From: Flavobacteriaceae bacterium
GTDB taxonomy: Bacteria > Bacteroidota > Bacteroidia > Flavobacteriales > Flavobacteriaceae
Length of the DNA stretch: 64,000 nucleotides
Direction: 5' to 3'
NCBI GenBank assembly: GCA_016649715.1
Contig: JAENXC010000016.1
Location: forward strand, 34,578 to 98,577
Part shown: positions 8,748 to 17,353 of the stretch, piece after piece
Layout of the letters: the number at the start of each line of letters is the position of its first letter
Position numbering within the stretch: position 1 is the first letter of the stretch
Made by a program: the position numbers and the translations under genes
Notes under the pieces: model-generated
Seen by the model: only the letters and a program-made list of their open reading frames with translations
What the model was told of the DNA's origin: nothing
The model's database searches: none

Positions 8748-9158
8748 TTAATCTTTCAATAGCATTTTCAGTTTTGCGAGCATAATCACTTCGCTTTTAT
8801 TTTTTCCCGCGAAGGAACTGGCAATGGTGTTTGCGGTTCTCCAAATCAGGTCTTTTCGCTCTTTGGTAAAAAGCTTGGGATGCTCGTTTTTATAATCGGC
8901 AAAGCTGTCAAAACAGTCGTTTGCATCCAACTGTTCATAATCAAACCAATCAAAAACCACTTCAATCTGGTATGCGGCATCGGTATGGAATGGGTCCTCG
9001 TAATTATCAAGGTTTTTCCATTCTGCCAACACCATATTTTTCAGTGCGTTGTATTCTTCTTTCCGCACTACCTTGTCTGCCGCGGCAATAGCGTAAAACA
9101 GTTCCCCCATTTTTTGGTAAAACAGCAGTTGCGGTTTATCCACGATTCCCATAAGCAT
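8748..9158 (-). CDS. conserved helical protein, possibly TerB-like
   Basis: A 136-residue all-helical protein, MLMGIVDKPQLLFYQKMGEL..., with an acidic helix-rich sequence including FYAIAAADKVVRKEEYNALK, a pattern like TerB/DjlA acidic helical domains that often bind metal. No catalytic motif is visible. It is divergent from the kinase gene at 9263. The palindrome between them lies 29.5 bp from a TAGTTTTA element on this strand, so it is likely part of the TGA-N6-TCA regulon. Function unknown. Confidence 0.6.
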   Translation of the reverse strand: MLMGIVDKPQLLFYQKMGELFYAIAAADKVVRKEEYNALKNMVLAEWKNLDNYEDPFHTDAAYQIEVVFDWFDYEQLDANDCFDSFADYKNEHPKLFTKERKDLIWRTANTIASSFAGKNKSEVIMLAKLKMLLKD

Positions 9159-9182
9159 ATATTAAAATGATTAATTAATATG

Positions 9183-9258
9183 TAAAACTAAACAGTTTTC
9201 TAATGTAATTTTATGATATAAATCAGTTCGCAAAAACTGTTTAAAATACTTACTTTTG
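9183..9258. promoter_or_regulatory. divergent TGA-N6-TCA operator between TerB-like gene and histidine kinase
   Basis: Palindrome TGATATAAATCA at 9214-9225 (centre 9219.5). Leftward, TAGTTTTA (complement of 9183-9190) begins exactly 29.5 bp from the centre. Rightward, TACTTTTG at 9251-9258 begins 31.5 bp away, so the fit is less regular for the kinase. The rightward -7 ends only 4 bp before the kinase ATG, implying a very short or absent leader. Confidence 0.6.
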
Positions 9259-9262
9259 GGGA

Positions 9263-10498
9263 ATGAAGGTTTTTGAGGAAAAAAAGGGGAATATTTTCAA
9301 AATTCTATCTGAATCGATTTCAGAAGGAATTGTTATCGTCAATGAAATGCAGGAAATCGTTACTTCAAATGAAGCGGCAGACAGAATGTTTGGGTACGCC
9401 GCTGGCGAACTTTTGGGCGAAAACATGAATATTTTAATTCCTCGGGAGTACCGAAATAGCCACACAAAACAAGTGGATGAATTTATGGAGAAAAGCGATC
9501 CGCGGCAAATGGGCCACGGTCTCGATCTGTATGGCAGGCGTAAGGACGGAAGTACTTTTCCTGTGGAAGCTGGCCTCAACCCTTTTGAAATATATGGCAG
9601 CAGATATGTAATGGCTTTGGTAACCGATATTACAGTTCGTAAAAACCATGAGTTAGAAATAGTAGAGCTGAACTCTCAGTTGGAGCAAAAAATTGAGATA
9701 CGGACCCAAGCATTGAGTCAGACCGTCAAGGAATTAAAAGAAGAAGTTACAAAACGGCAAGAAGCAGAGTATAAAATGAAGGAATCGCTGCGTAAGGAGC
9801 GTGAACTAAATGAATTGAAAACTAAGTTTCTTTCTCTGGTTTCGCACGAGTTTAAAACACCCTTAACCAGCATTCTAATTGCTGCCACACTTGCCGGAAA
9901 ATATACCGAAACCGACCAACAGGACAAAAGGGAAAAGCATTTAAAAACCATTCAGAACAAAGTAAAATATCTGAACAATATCTTGAATGATTTTCTGTCC
10001 ATTGAACGTCTGGAATCTGGAAAAGCCACCTATAAGTTTGACATTTTCCCGCTGAGCAAAGTTATCAACGAGGTGATTTATAACGCAAATATGCTGCTGA
10101 AGGACGGGCAGAAGATAAATTATCCCACCAATATTGATGCTATTACCTTAAATTTTGATGAAAAAATTCTTGAGTTGTCCCTGACGAACCTTATCAACAA
10201 CGCTATAAAATACTCATCGGAACACACCACAATTGATGTGGCGGTTTCTTTCAAAAATAATTTTCTCACCATAAAAATAAGTGATGAGGGGATGGGCATA
10301 CCCCAAAAGGAGCAGAAATTTATATTCAATAGATATTTCCGTGCAGCGAACGCACTTTTGGATCAAGGCACGGGCATTGGTCTTAACATTGTGAAGGGCC
10401 ATTTGGAAAACCTTGGCGGCACAATTACTTTTAAAAGTGAAGAAAATAAGGGAAGCACTTTTACCATTTCCTTCCCAACAAACACCAATAACGATTAA
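9263..10498 (+). CDS. PAS domain sensor histidine kinase
   Basis: 411 residues, no TM segment, so cytoplasmic. A PAS domain at about 10-125 (SEGIVIVNEMQEIVTSNEAA, NILIPREYRNSH) has a FixL-like sequence. A coiled coil follows (130-185), then HisKA with LVSHEFKTPLTS (His195) and an HATPase with N-box NLINNAIKYSS, DEGMGIP and GTGIGLNIVKGH. The PAS resembles those that bind haem or other cofactors, but the ligand cannot be read here. It is 1 bp upstream of the response-regulator gene and is its presumed partner. Confidence 0.92.
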   Translation: MKVFEEKKGNIFKILSESISEGIVIVNEMQEIVTSNEAADRMFGYAAGELLGENMNILIPREYRNSHTKQVDEFMEKSDPRQMGHGLDLYGRRKDGSTFPVEAGLNPFEIYGSRYVMALVTDITVRKNHELEIVELNSQLEQKIEIRTQALSQTVKELKEEVTKRQEAEYKMKESLRKERELNELKTKFLSLVSHEFKTPLTSILIAATLAGKYTETDQQDKREKHLKTIQNKVKYLNNILNDFLSIERLESGKATYKFDIFPLSKVINEVIYNANMLLKDGQKINYPTNIDAITLNFDEKILELSLTNLINNAIKYSSEHTTIDVAVSFKNNFLTIKISDEGMGIPQKEQKFIFNRYFRAANALLDQGTGIGLNIVKGHLENLGGTITFKSEENKGSTFTISFPTNTNND

Positions 10499-10499
10499 A

Positions 10500-11552
10500 A
10501 TGAAAACAATACTCCTCATTGAAGACGACACCGCATTAAGAGAAAACACAGCCGAACTTTTGGAACTTTCTGGTTATAAGGTTTTTACTGCGCCAAATGG
10601 CAAGATAGGGATTGAAAAAGCACTAAAGGATACCCCGAACATTATTATTTGTGATATAATGATGCCCGAAATAGATGGCTACGGCGTGCTGGAAGTAATT
10701 GCTTCAGAAGAAAGCACAAAACACATTCCTTTTATTTTTCTTTCCGCCAAAACCGAACACAAAGAAATTCGCAAAGGAATGGATATGGGTGCGGACGATT
10801 ACCTAACCAAACCTTTTGATGAACAGGAACTGCTGAGTGCCGTGGAAAGCCGTTTGGCAAAGTCGATTATATTGTCAATGCGCCAACAAAGCACTGAAGA
10901 TAACCATACTGAAAATGATGACAATCCCCGAAATCTGAACCAATTAAAAAACTTTTTTTGCGATGAAGGGGAAGTAGCCAACTATAAAAAGGGTGAAACC
11001 ATTTACCGAAAAGGCGACCACTCCAACAGTCTGTTTCTTATTCTGAAGGGCGTTGTAAAAACACACACAATGGATAACAATGCCAAGGAATTGATTACCG
11101 GGCTCTACAAAGCGGATGACTTTTTGGGTTTCACTTCCTTTGACGATAATTTTCCCTACAATGAAACCGCTACTGCGGTTGAAGACACCGAGATTGTGGG
11201 CATTTCAAAAAAATATGTAAAGGATATCTTGAAAAAAAGCCAAGACGTTTCCCTGGAGTTGATGAACCTGCTAACGGACAATCTTTCCGAAATAAAGGAA
11301 CAATTGGTTAAAATGGCTTATAGTTCCGTTCGCAAAAAAACCGCCGGCACCATCCTTCAGTTTGCGGAAATAATGAACAAAAAACCAGACGCACCCCTGC
11401 GTATTTCACGCAACGATTTGGCCACCACTGCCGGAATAGCCACCGAAAGTTTGATTCGCACCCTTTCCGATTTTAAAAAAGATGGAATCATCGAAATTGA
11501 AGGACGCGACATTCGCATTGTGGATATTGAAAGTTTACGAGATATTGAATAA
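10500..11552 (+). CDS. response regulator with REC, cNMP-binding and Crp-type HTH domains
   Basis: 350 residues from MKTILLIEDDTALREN; this start lies 1 bp after the kinase stop, while an upstream in-frame start would overlap it. REC domain 1-120 with phospho-acceptor Asp52 in IICDIMMPEIDG and SAKT. A linker follows, then a cyclic-nucleotide-binding-like jelly roll (about 165-275, YKKGETIYRKGDHSNSLFLI) and a Crp/FNR winged helix (about 290-345). The recognition helix region GIATESLIRTLSDF keeps the E...R pattern used by CRP/FNR proteins to read TGA half-sites. It is the local candidate for binding the TGA-N6-TCA palindromes described here. Confidence 0.92.
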   Translation: MKTILLIEDDTALRENTAELLELSGYKVFTAPNGKIGIEKALKDTPNIIICDIMMPEIDGYGVLEVIASEESTKHIPFIFLSAKTEHKEIRKGMDMGADDYLTKPFDEQELLSAVESRLAKSIILSMRQQSTEDNHTENDDNPRNLNQLKNFFCDEGEVANYKKGETIYRKGDHSNSLFLILKGVVKTHTMDNNAKELITGLYKADDFLGFTSFDDNFPYNETATAVEDTEIVGISKKYVKDILKKSQDVSLELMNLLTDNLSEIKEQLVKMAYSSVRKKTAGTILQFAEIMNKKPDAPLRISRNDLATTAGIATESLIRTLSDFKKDGIIEIEGRDIRIVDIESLRDIE

Positions 11553-11582
11553 TCCGATACTGGAAAGAATTTTCTCCTAAAC

Positions 11583-11625
11583 TGATTTTTATCATTTTCT
11601 GTCCCGATCTATTCAGATATTTTTG
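11583..11625 (+). promoter_or_regulatory. TGA-N6-TCA operator and -7 element for usp
   Basis: TGATTTTTATCA at 11583-11594 (centre 11588.5) and TATTTTTG at 11618-11625; the distance is 29.5 bp, as at the hpf, nos and kor promoters. Confidence 0.7.
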
Positions 11626-11644
11626 TCGGTAAGATTTTGATGCA

Positions 11645-12484
11645 ATGAAGAATATTTTGATTCCGACGGATTTCTCCGAAAATTCACACAATGCCATTCG
11701 GTATGCGCTGGACTATTTTTCCGATATACCTGTGAATTTTTATATTCTTCACGTTTCACTTAAAAAGTCATTTTTTGCGGATGAAGAGGCAGAAGATTTT
11801 TTAGATCCCATTTCTGAAATGCAGATCACGCAAAATCCTACAGCACTTTTGAAGGAGGAACTAAAGGCCTGTAACTTGTTGGCTAAAAACCCTGATCATT
11901 GTTTTTTTTCCCTTCACGAAGGTTTAAATTTAGTGGAGGCTATCAGAAAACAAGTTGCCGAAAAAGAGATTGATTACATTTTAATGGGCACAAAGGGAAC
12001 TTCCAAAATGAACAGAAACGAAATGGGTAGCAACACTTGTGATGTAATCACAAAAGTGAAATGTCCCATATTGGTAATTCCTGAAAACGCGAAATTCAAC
12101 GGAATTAAAAATATTGCTTTTGTAACTGATTATAACTGCATCTATAGAAACAAGGTGATCAGTACGCTTTCCGAAACGTTGGACCTGCATCAATCGCCAC
12201 TTCGCGTACTTCACATAAAATCCCAAAGTACGGGCCTCACAGCTTCACAAACGGACAATAAAGGGTTTTTGCATTACTTTTTTAAAGAAAAAAAGCACAG
12301 TTTCCATTTTGTGGAAAACAAAGACATGGAAACAGGTATTCAGGATTTTGTGGAAACCTGGGAAATAAGTTTGGTTTCCATTGTGGCCAAAAACCTGAAT
12401 TTTATTCAACGATTACTCTTGCGTCCCGTCGTAAAAACAGTTAGTTACTATAACGAGGTTCCATTTTTGGTGCTTCATGAGTAG
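11645..12484 (+). CDS. universal stress protein, tandem UspA domains
   Basis: 279 residues, MKNILIPTDFSENSHNAIRY at the N-terminus. Domain 1 has a USP ATP-loop-like segment MGTKGTSKMNRNEMGSNTCD (about 116-135). Domain 2 (from about 150, IKNIAFVTDYNCIYRNKVIS) lacks a recognisable glycine loop. It lies 92 bp after the REC-Crp regulator gene, with its own operator-promoter between. It begins a cluster of five USP genes to 16501. Confidence 0.9.
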   Translation: MKNILIPTDFSENSHNAIRYALDYFSDIPVNFYILHVSLKKSFFADEEAEDFLDPISEMQITQNPTALLKEELKACNLLAKNPDHCFFSLHEGLNLVEAIRKQVAEKEIDYILMGTKGTSKMNRNEMGSNTCDVITKVKCPILVIPENAKFNGIKNIAFVTDYNCIYRNKVISTLSETLDLHQSPLRVLHIKSQSTGLTASQTDNKGFLHYFFKEKKHSFHFVENKDMETGIQDFVETWEISLVSIVAKNLNFIQRLLLRPVVKTVSYYNEVPFLVLHE

Positions 12485-12560
12485 TGTTCAGTGTTCAGTA
12501 TTCAGTGTTCAGTAATCAGTAAATTTTACGAATCCCGAACCTGCCTGTCGGCAGGCAGGT
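12483..12560. repeat. tandem GTTCAGT repeats and GC-rich hairpin between convergent genes
   Basis: Short direct repeats of gttcagt/attcagt at 12483-12522 are followed by the inverted repeat acctgcctg-tcgg-caggcaggt (12539-12560). The hairpin lies between the convergent usp and the small membrane protein gene and could terminate transcription. Similar elements are scattered between genes of flavobacteria. Confidence 0.6.
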
Positions 12561-12575
12561 CAAAAAATCCCAAAT

Positions 12576-12818
12576 TCATTCTTCTCTTTCAATAGGATAA
12601 TCTTCATAAAAATCCTCAAAGGTTTTATTTGTAGTGTATGGGTCTGTCAACACTTTGAAGACCGAAAAGACCAATAACGCCTGCCCAAAAACAATAATAT
12701 AAAAAACTAAATTAACGGGAAAACCCATTGCGGCAAAAATAGCCACTGTAACCAATACAAATGTGGTAATAACGAGATAGGTAATTGCAGAAAGGTTCAT
12801 AGCTTTTTTAAGCTTCAA
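12576..12818 (-). CDS. small membrane protein with two TM helices
   Basis: An 80-residue protein, MKLKKAMNLSAITYLVITTF..., with hydrophobic helices at about 9-31 and 35-56 and an acidic cytoplasmic-type tail (FEDFYEDYPIEREE). It resembles small integral membrane proteins of Bacteroidota without assigned function. It is monocistronic and convergent to the upstream usp gene. No motif identifies an activity. Confidence 0.65.
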   Translation of the reverse strand: MKLKKAMNLSAITYLVITTFVLVTVAIFAAMGFPVNLVFYIIVFGQALLVFSVFKVLTDPYTTNKTFEDFYEDYPIEREE

Positions 12819-12876
12819 GTTACAAAATAAATCGCGCGGATATTCTTAACCTTTCCTTAAAAATCAGGTGCTTAGT

Positions 12877-12919
12877 TGATATTTATCATATTTTTTCAAT
12901 CTGATAATCGCTACCTTTA
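12877..12919 (+). promoter_or_regulatory. TGA-N6-TCA operator and -7 element for the usp cluster
   Basis: TGATATTTATCA at 12877-12888 (centre 12882.5) and TACCTTTA at 12912-12919, 29.5 bp apart. The -7 differs from TAnnTTTG only in the last base. Confidence 0.68.
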
Positions 12920-12948
12920 CGTATTGATTTTTTTAATAAATAAAAGCT

Positions 12949-13794
12949 ATGCGAAAAATATTGATTCCCACCGATTTCTCCGAAAATTCAATGAACGCCA
13001 TAAAGTACGCAACTGAGCTTTTTAAGTACGGTCCTGCCGAAATATATTTGCTTCACGCATTTGCTGACGCTGTTTATGATGCCAAGGCTAGTTTGGCCGA
13101 TGGAATTTTTGAAGAGCTAAAGCAACAGACCCTTCAAAAATCAAAGGAAGCCATGGAAGAAACACGGAAGCAAATCCTCGGTTTTTCACCAAATCCAAAA
13201 CACAAAATACACACCATTTCAGAATTTGGATTATTGGTAGATTCAGTAAACGATTGGGTTGAAAAGGAAAACATTGATGTGGTGGTTATGGGCACCAAAG
13301 GTGAAACCGCAGATAAAAAGATAACCTTCGGCAGCAATACGCTTCAGGTAATCAAATATGTGAAATGCCCCGTACTGGCTATTCCCGCAGTATATGGCGA
13401 TGTGCACCCAAAAAATATTCTGTTCCCAACAGATTTTCTGTTGCCCTACAAACGGCGTGAACTGAAATTGGTGGCCACAGTGGCTAAAAGTTTTGCCGCA
13501 AAAATCAATTTTCTGCATGTTTCCAAATTTTCTTCCCTGTCATTGCGGCAGCTGGACAACAAAAACTTTTTGGAAGCTTCTTTCAGCGAGAACCAAGTCA
13601 ATTTTCATCAGGACAACGGGAAAAATGTCACCAAGGCCATCAATTCTTTTATAATTGAAAACCCAATAGATATGCTGGTTATGATAAACACGCGCCATTC
13701 CTATTTGGAAAATATACTCTATCAATCAACCATCGAAAAAATTGGGCTGCACATAGACATTCCATTTTTAGTGCTTCAAAATTTGCCTCGTTAA
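12949..13794 (+). CDS. universal stress protein, tandem UspA domains
   Basis: 281 residues starting MRKILIPTDFSENSMNAIKY. Domain 1 contains VVMGTKGETADKKITFGSNT, a G-x2-G...G-S nucleotide loop in which some glycines are replaced. Domain 2 begins at about PKNILFPTDFLLPYKRRELK. It is the first gene of a probable four-gene usp operon (gaps of 24, 43 and 87 bp) driven from the operator-promoter at 12877-12919. Confidence 0.9.
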   Translation: MRKILIPTDFSENSMNAIKYATELFKYGPAEIYLLHAFADAVYDAKASLADGIFEELKQQTLQKSKEAMEETRKQILGFSPNPKHKIHTISEFGLLVDSVNDWVEKENIDVVVMGTKGETADKKITFGSNTLQVIKYVKCPVLAIPAVYGDVHPKNILFPTDFLLPYKRRELKLVATVAKSFAAKINFLHVSKFSSLSLRQLDNKNFLEASFSENQVNFHQDNGKNVTKAINSFIIENPIDMLVMINTRHSYLENILYQSTIEKIGLHIDIPFLVLQNLPR

Positions 13795-13818
13795 ACTTTA
13801 AAAAAAATACATAGAAAA

Positions 13819-14667
13819 ATGAAAAAGATACTTGTTCCCACCGATTTCTCAAAAAATGCGTATGCGGCTTTGTTTTACGCTTCAAAACTCTTTAGTGATG
13901 AAGCTTTGCAGATAACCCTACTCCATTCTTTTGGCGATGAAATAGACAAACTCACCAGTCGGGTGGACATAGGCCGTTCCGATAACATTATTAAAAAACT
14001 TTACAGCCATTCTGATGAGGACGGCGAAAAGTTGGTGCATCAAATTAAACTTGACTCTGGTAAAATGGCTCATAATTACGAAGTCATTTCAACTCCCGCC
14101 AACCTTTCAATAGCCATCAATAAGTTGGTCTCCACCGAAGGCATAGACCTTGTAGTTATGGGAAGCAAGGGCCGCACTGGAGCGGAGAATGTGCTTATGG
14201 GAAGCACCACCGTTAAAATAACCAAAAGTCTGGAAGGTTGCCCGCTGCTTATTGTACCGCGCGAAGTGGATTTTGTAATTCCTTTAAAAATTGCGTTTGC
14301 TTCAGACTATAACGATTTTTACCAGCTTTCAAAGTTGAAGCCTATTATCCGCTTGGTGCGCCAGTACAATTCAACTATAAATTTGGTTCATGTGGGTGCA
14401 GAAAATGAATTGGACCCCAAACAACAGCAAAATCTGGAGCAATATAGAATTGACCTTACGGAATACGACACCGAATTTCATTTCATCCCAAAAAAGACCA
14501 ATATTTCAAAAACACTTCATAGTTTTATAGATGATGAAAAAATGGATCTTTTGGCCTTGGTCTATCACAAATACGCTTTTATAAAACAGCTCTTCCGCGA
14601 GCCCGTTGTTAGCAGGGTAGGGAAGCACACCCACGTTCCCACCTTAGTAATTCCTATTAAAAGTTAA
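13819..14667 (+). CDS. universal stress protein, tandem UspA domains
   Basis: 282 residues starting MKKILVPTDFSKNAYAALFY. Domain 1 carries a well-preserved ATP loop MGSKGRTGAENVLMGSTTVK (about 114-133), the best match in this cluster to the G-x2-G-x9-G-(S/T) pattern. Domain 2 starts near PLKIAFASDYNDFYQLSKLK and lacks the loop. No separate promoter signal is evident in the 24 bp upstream, consistent with cotranscription with the preceding usp. Confidence 0.91.
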   Translation: MKKILVPTDFSKNAYAALFYASKLFSDEALQITLLHSFGDEIDKLTSRVDIGRSDNIIKKLYSHSDEDGEKLVHQIKLDSGKMAHNYEVISTPANLSIAINKLVSTEGIDLVVMGSKGRTGAENVLMGSTTVKITKSLEGCPLLIVPREVDFVIPLKIAFASDYNDFYQLSKLKPIIRLVRQYNSTINLVHVGAENELDPKQQQNLEQYRIDLTEYDTEFHFIPKKTNISKTLHSFIDDEKMDLLALVYHKYAFIKQLFREPVVSRVGKHTHVPTLVIPIKS

Positions 14668-14710
14668 AAACTTTATGACAAAAAGGAAACAATAATTTAA
14701 AACCAAAAAA

Positions 14711-15562
14711 ATGAAAAAGAGAATATTGATACCCACGGATTTTTCCAAGAATGCATGGAACGCGCTTAAATATGCAATGGAACTTTACAAACGGGAAGAT
14801 TGTGAGTTTTTTATTCTGCACACTTTTTATCATTCTGGTTATTCCAAGGACAACCTTTTGATTCCCGAACCTACCGAGAAAGCACATCTTGCAGCAAAGG
14901 AAACTGCCGAAAGAAATATGGAAAAGCTCAAAGTACAGATGGGTCTATTTGAAGAAAATGATAAGCACACATTTAAATATATGACTGAATTTGGGTCTTT
15001 TTTCGATGTTTTGAAAACAACAGTAGAAAAGCAAGATACAGAATTGGTTATTATGGGGACCCAAGGCGAAACGGACAATAAAACAATAGTTTTGGGGAGC
15101 AATGCCGTGAATGCAATGGAGAAAATAAGAAACTGCCCCGTGCTCGCCATTCCGTCCAATGTTGTATTTAAGGACCCGAACGAGATTGTATTCCCCACCA
15201 GTTTTAGAACGCATTACAAAGAAAAGGAACTATCAACTTTGGTTGAGATTTCACGCTGTACCAATGCGCCAATCAGGATCTTGCACGTTCAAAAAGACAA
15301 GATATTGACAAAAACACAATTGGAGAACAAAGCCTTGTTGGAACGTATTCTAGATCCAGCCACATTTTCACATCACACGGTATACAATGTGGATTTGCAG
15401 GACGGCGTGCGCTGTTTCGTGCAAAGCCGAGAGAGCGAGATGATAGCCATCGTCAACAAAAAACACAATTTCTTCGGCAGTATTTTTTCAAACCCAATGG
15501 TTAAGGAATTGGGAAAACATATGAATGTACCGTTGCTGGCGATGCACGATATAAGAAACTGA
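14711..15562 (+). CDS. universal stress protein, tandem UspA domains
   Basis: 283 residues, MKKRILIPTDFSKNAWNALK. The first-domain loop reads MGTQGETDNKTIVLGSNAVN. It is closest in sequence to the next usp (both have KFHNFFGSIFSNP/KHWFFGSVFSNP-like C-termini and an ALHD/AMHD-x-RN ending), so these two probably arose by a recent tandem duplication. Third gene of the usp run. Confidence 0.9.
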   Translation: MKKRILIPTDFSKNAWNALKYAMELYKREDCEFFILHTFYHSGYSKDNLLIPEPTEKAHLAAKETAERNMEKLKVQMGLFEENDKHTFKYMTEFGSFFDVLKTTVEKQDTELVIMGTQGETDNKTIVLGSNAVNAMEKIRNCPVLAIPSNVVFKDPNEIVFPTSFRTHYKEKELSTLVEISRCTNAPIRILHVQKDKILTKTQLENKALLERILDPATFSHHTVYNVDLQDGVRCFVQSRESEMIAIVNKKHNFFGSIFSNPMVKELGKHMNVPLLAMHDIRN

Positions 15563-15649
15563 GCTGTCTGAGTGTGTTGTGGCGTAGTTGGGCAAATAAT
15601 TTGACATTTCTATTTAAATAATGTATGTTCCTTAATAAAAGATTTGATT

Positions 15650-16501
15650 ATGCAAAAGCATATTTTAATTCCAACCGATTATTCAAAAAATGCTTTCAAC
15701 GCTATTGTTTATGCGTTTGAGCTTTTTAAGAATTACGATTGTACATTTCATATTTTTCACTCCTATTTTTTAGCGCGTTCGGCTCAGGGAAATATACTTT
15801 TTCCTGAACCGGAGCCAGCGGAATATGATGCTGTAGCGCAAGCTTCCGAAAAGGAGATGATGCTTTTAAAAAACAAAGTAGGCCTATTGGCGGACAATCC
15901 AAGACATACCCTTCATTTTGACCATAAATTTGGAACCCTTATTGAATTGTTGCACGAAAAAATAAGGAGTAAAAACATTGATCTTATAGTTATGGGAACC
16001 CGCGGTATAACAAATGATAGGGAAGTGGCCTATGGCCGAAACTCTGTAAACGTAATGGAAAATATAAGAGGATGTCCCGTTCTCGCCATTCCCGCAAATG
16101 TATCTCACACCGAAATAAACGAAATAGTTTTCCCAACCAATTTTAAAAGTGAGTTTAATGAGAAAGAAATGAAAACCTTTACGAATATAGTACAACAGGC
16201 AAATTCGCCCGTTCGAATTCTTCATATAGGAAAAGAATCAGATCTTTCTGAAAGGCAAAAGAATAATAGAAAACTGTTAGAAAACTATTTTGAAGAAGTA
16301 AAATATACCTATCATTGGCTTGATAAAGTTGGGGTGAAAGAAGGCGTTCTCTCATTTGCGGACCAACGAAAGAGCGGGATGATAAGTTTTGTAAATAGAA
16401 AACATTGGTTTTTTGGCAGTGTTTTTTCGAATCCTTTGGTTAAAAGTCTTGGCGTACATTCTAAAGTACCGATTTTGGCACTTCACGATTCCAGAAATTG
16501 A
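15650..16501 (+). CDS. universal stress protein, tandem UspA domains
   Basis: 283 residues from MQKHILIPTDYSKNAFNAIV. The ATG at 15650 is chosen over a TTG two codons upstream because it places the first strand as in its paralogues. The domain-1 loop is MGTRGITNDREVAYGRNSVN, where the final GS is GRNS. Its C-terminus parallels that of the preceding usp. An 87-bp gap precedes it and no TGA-N6-TCA palindrome is present there. Confidence 0.9.
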   Translation: MQKHILIPTDYSKNAFNAIVYAFELFKNYDCTFHIFHSYFLARSAQGNILFPEPEPAEYDAVAQASEKEMMLLKNKVGLLADNPRHTLHFDHKFGTLIELLHEKIRSKNIDLIVMGTRGITNDREVAYGRNSVNVMENIRGCPVLAIPANVSHTEINEIVFPTNFKSEFNEKEMKTFTNIVQQANSPVRILHIGKESDLSERQKNNRKLLENYFEEVKYTYHWLDKVGVKEGVLSFADQRKSGMISFVNRKHWFFGSVFSNPLVKSLGVHSKVPILALHDSRN

Positions 16502-16508
16502 TTAAACT

Positions 16509-17351
16509 ATGAAGAAAATAGATATCGAAGTATTAAAGCATTCGGGAGAACGGGCAAAGTTTTCAATTGACAAACTTAAAAACTCCTTGAGAAAAAGTGG
16601 AGCACAAGAAGATGTGGTCAATGAAATTGCCAGTAGCGTACGCGATGAGCTATATCAAGGTATCAGCACTAAAGAAATATACAACCGTGCCTTTTCCCTT
16701 CTCAGAAAAAAGAAACATGGTTTTGCTTCAAAATATAAATTGAAAAAAGCAATTTACGAATTGGGACCAACAGGTTTTCCTTTTGAAAAATTTGTGGGTG
16801 CCTTGCTTTTCTATTGTGGTTACGAAGTAAAAACAGGACAGTTTTTACAGGGAAAATGCGTAACCCACGAAGTAGATGTGGTCGCCCACAAAAACGGTCA
16901 GTATATAGTTGCAGAATGTAAATTCCACAGCGACGAAGGTCGTAATTGCGATGTAAAAGTGCCGCTTTATATCCATTCCCGTTACCGCGATATTCTCAAT
17001 TTTTATAACGAAAAAAATAACGGTGAAAAACCGAATGAGGGTTGGGTGGTTACCAACACCCGTTTTACGGAAGATGCTTTGAAATATGGTGAATGCGTTG
17101 GACTTCACCTTTTAAGCTGGGATTTTCCGAAAGATAACGGAATCAAGGACCGGATAGACCGTTTGGGGCTTTATCCAGTAACCGTTTCCACCTTGCTCAG
17201 CCAGCGCGAAAAGCAATTTCTGCTCAGCCGCGATGTTGTGCTTTGTAAACAATTGATAGATGATCATTTCTATTTGGACCATTTGGGAATCTCTGAAAAA
17301 CGGAAAGCACATATTTTAGAAGAAATTAGACTTCTGTGTAAAAACAACTAG
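16509..17351 (+). CDS. ATP-cone domain fused to PD-(D/E)XK (Mrr-like) nuclease
   Basis: 280 residues. The N-terminal ~90 residues are an ATP-cone (IEVLKHSGERAKFSIDKLKN..., GISTKEIYNRAFSLL), the dNTP/ATP-sensing module of ribonucleotide reductases and NrdR. Residues 90-190 hold a restriction-endonuclease-like core with Asp123 in HEVDVVA and Glu136-x-Lys138 in VAECKFH. A C-terminal region (LGLHLLSWDFPKDNGIK) follows. It suggests a nuclease gated by nucleotide level. A paralogue (roughly half identical by eye) is at 37747-38589 on the other strand. It lies 7 bp after usp and 2 bp before the beta-CASP gene. Confidence 0.8.
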   Translation: MKKIDIEVLKHSGERAKFSIDKLKNSLRKSGAQEDVVNEIASSVRDELYQGISTKEIYNRAFSLLRKKKHGFASKYKLKKAIYELGPTGFPFEKFVGALLFYCGYEVKTGQFLQGKCVTHEVDVVAHKNGQYIVAECKFHSDEGRNCDVKVPLYIHSRYRDILNFYNEKNNGEKPNEGWVVTNTRFTEDALKYGECVGLHLLSWDFPKDNGIKDRIDRLGLYPVTVSTLLSQREKQFLLSRDVVLCKQLIDDHFYLDHLGISEKRKAHILEEIRLLCKNN

Positions 17352-17353
17352 CT

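Noticed and set aside
10413..10499. N-terminal extension of the response regulator
   Set aside because: The in-frame start at 10413 overlaps the kinase HATPase coding region and adds residues that are not receiver-like; MKTILLIEDD at 10500 is the natural start.
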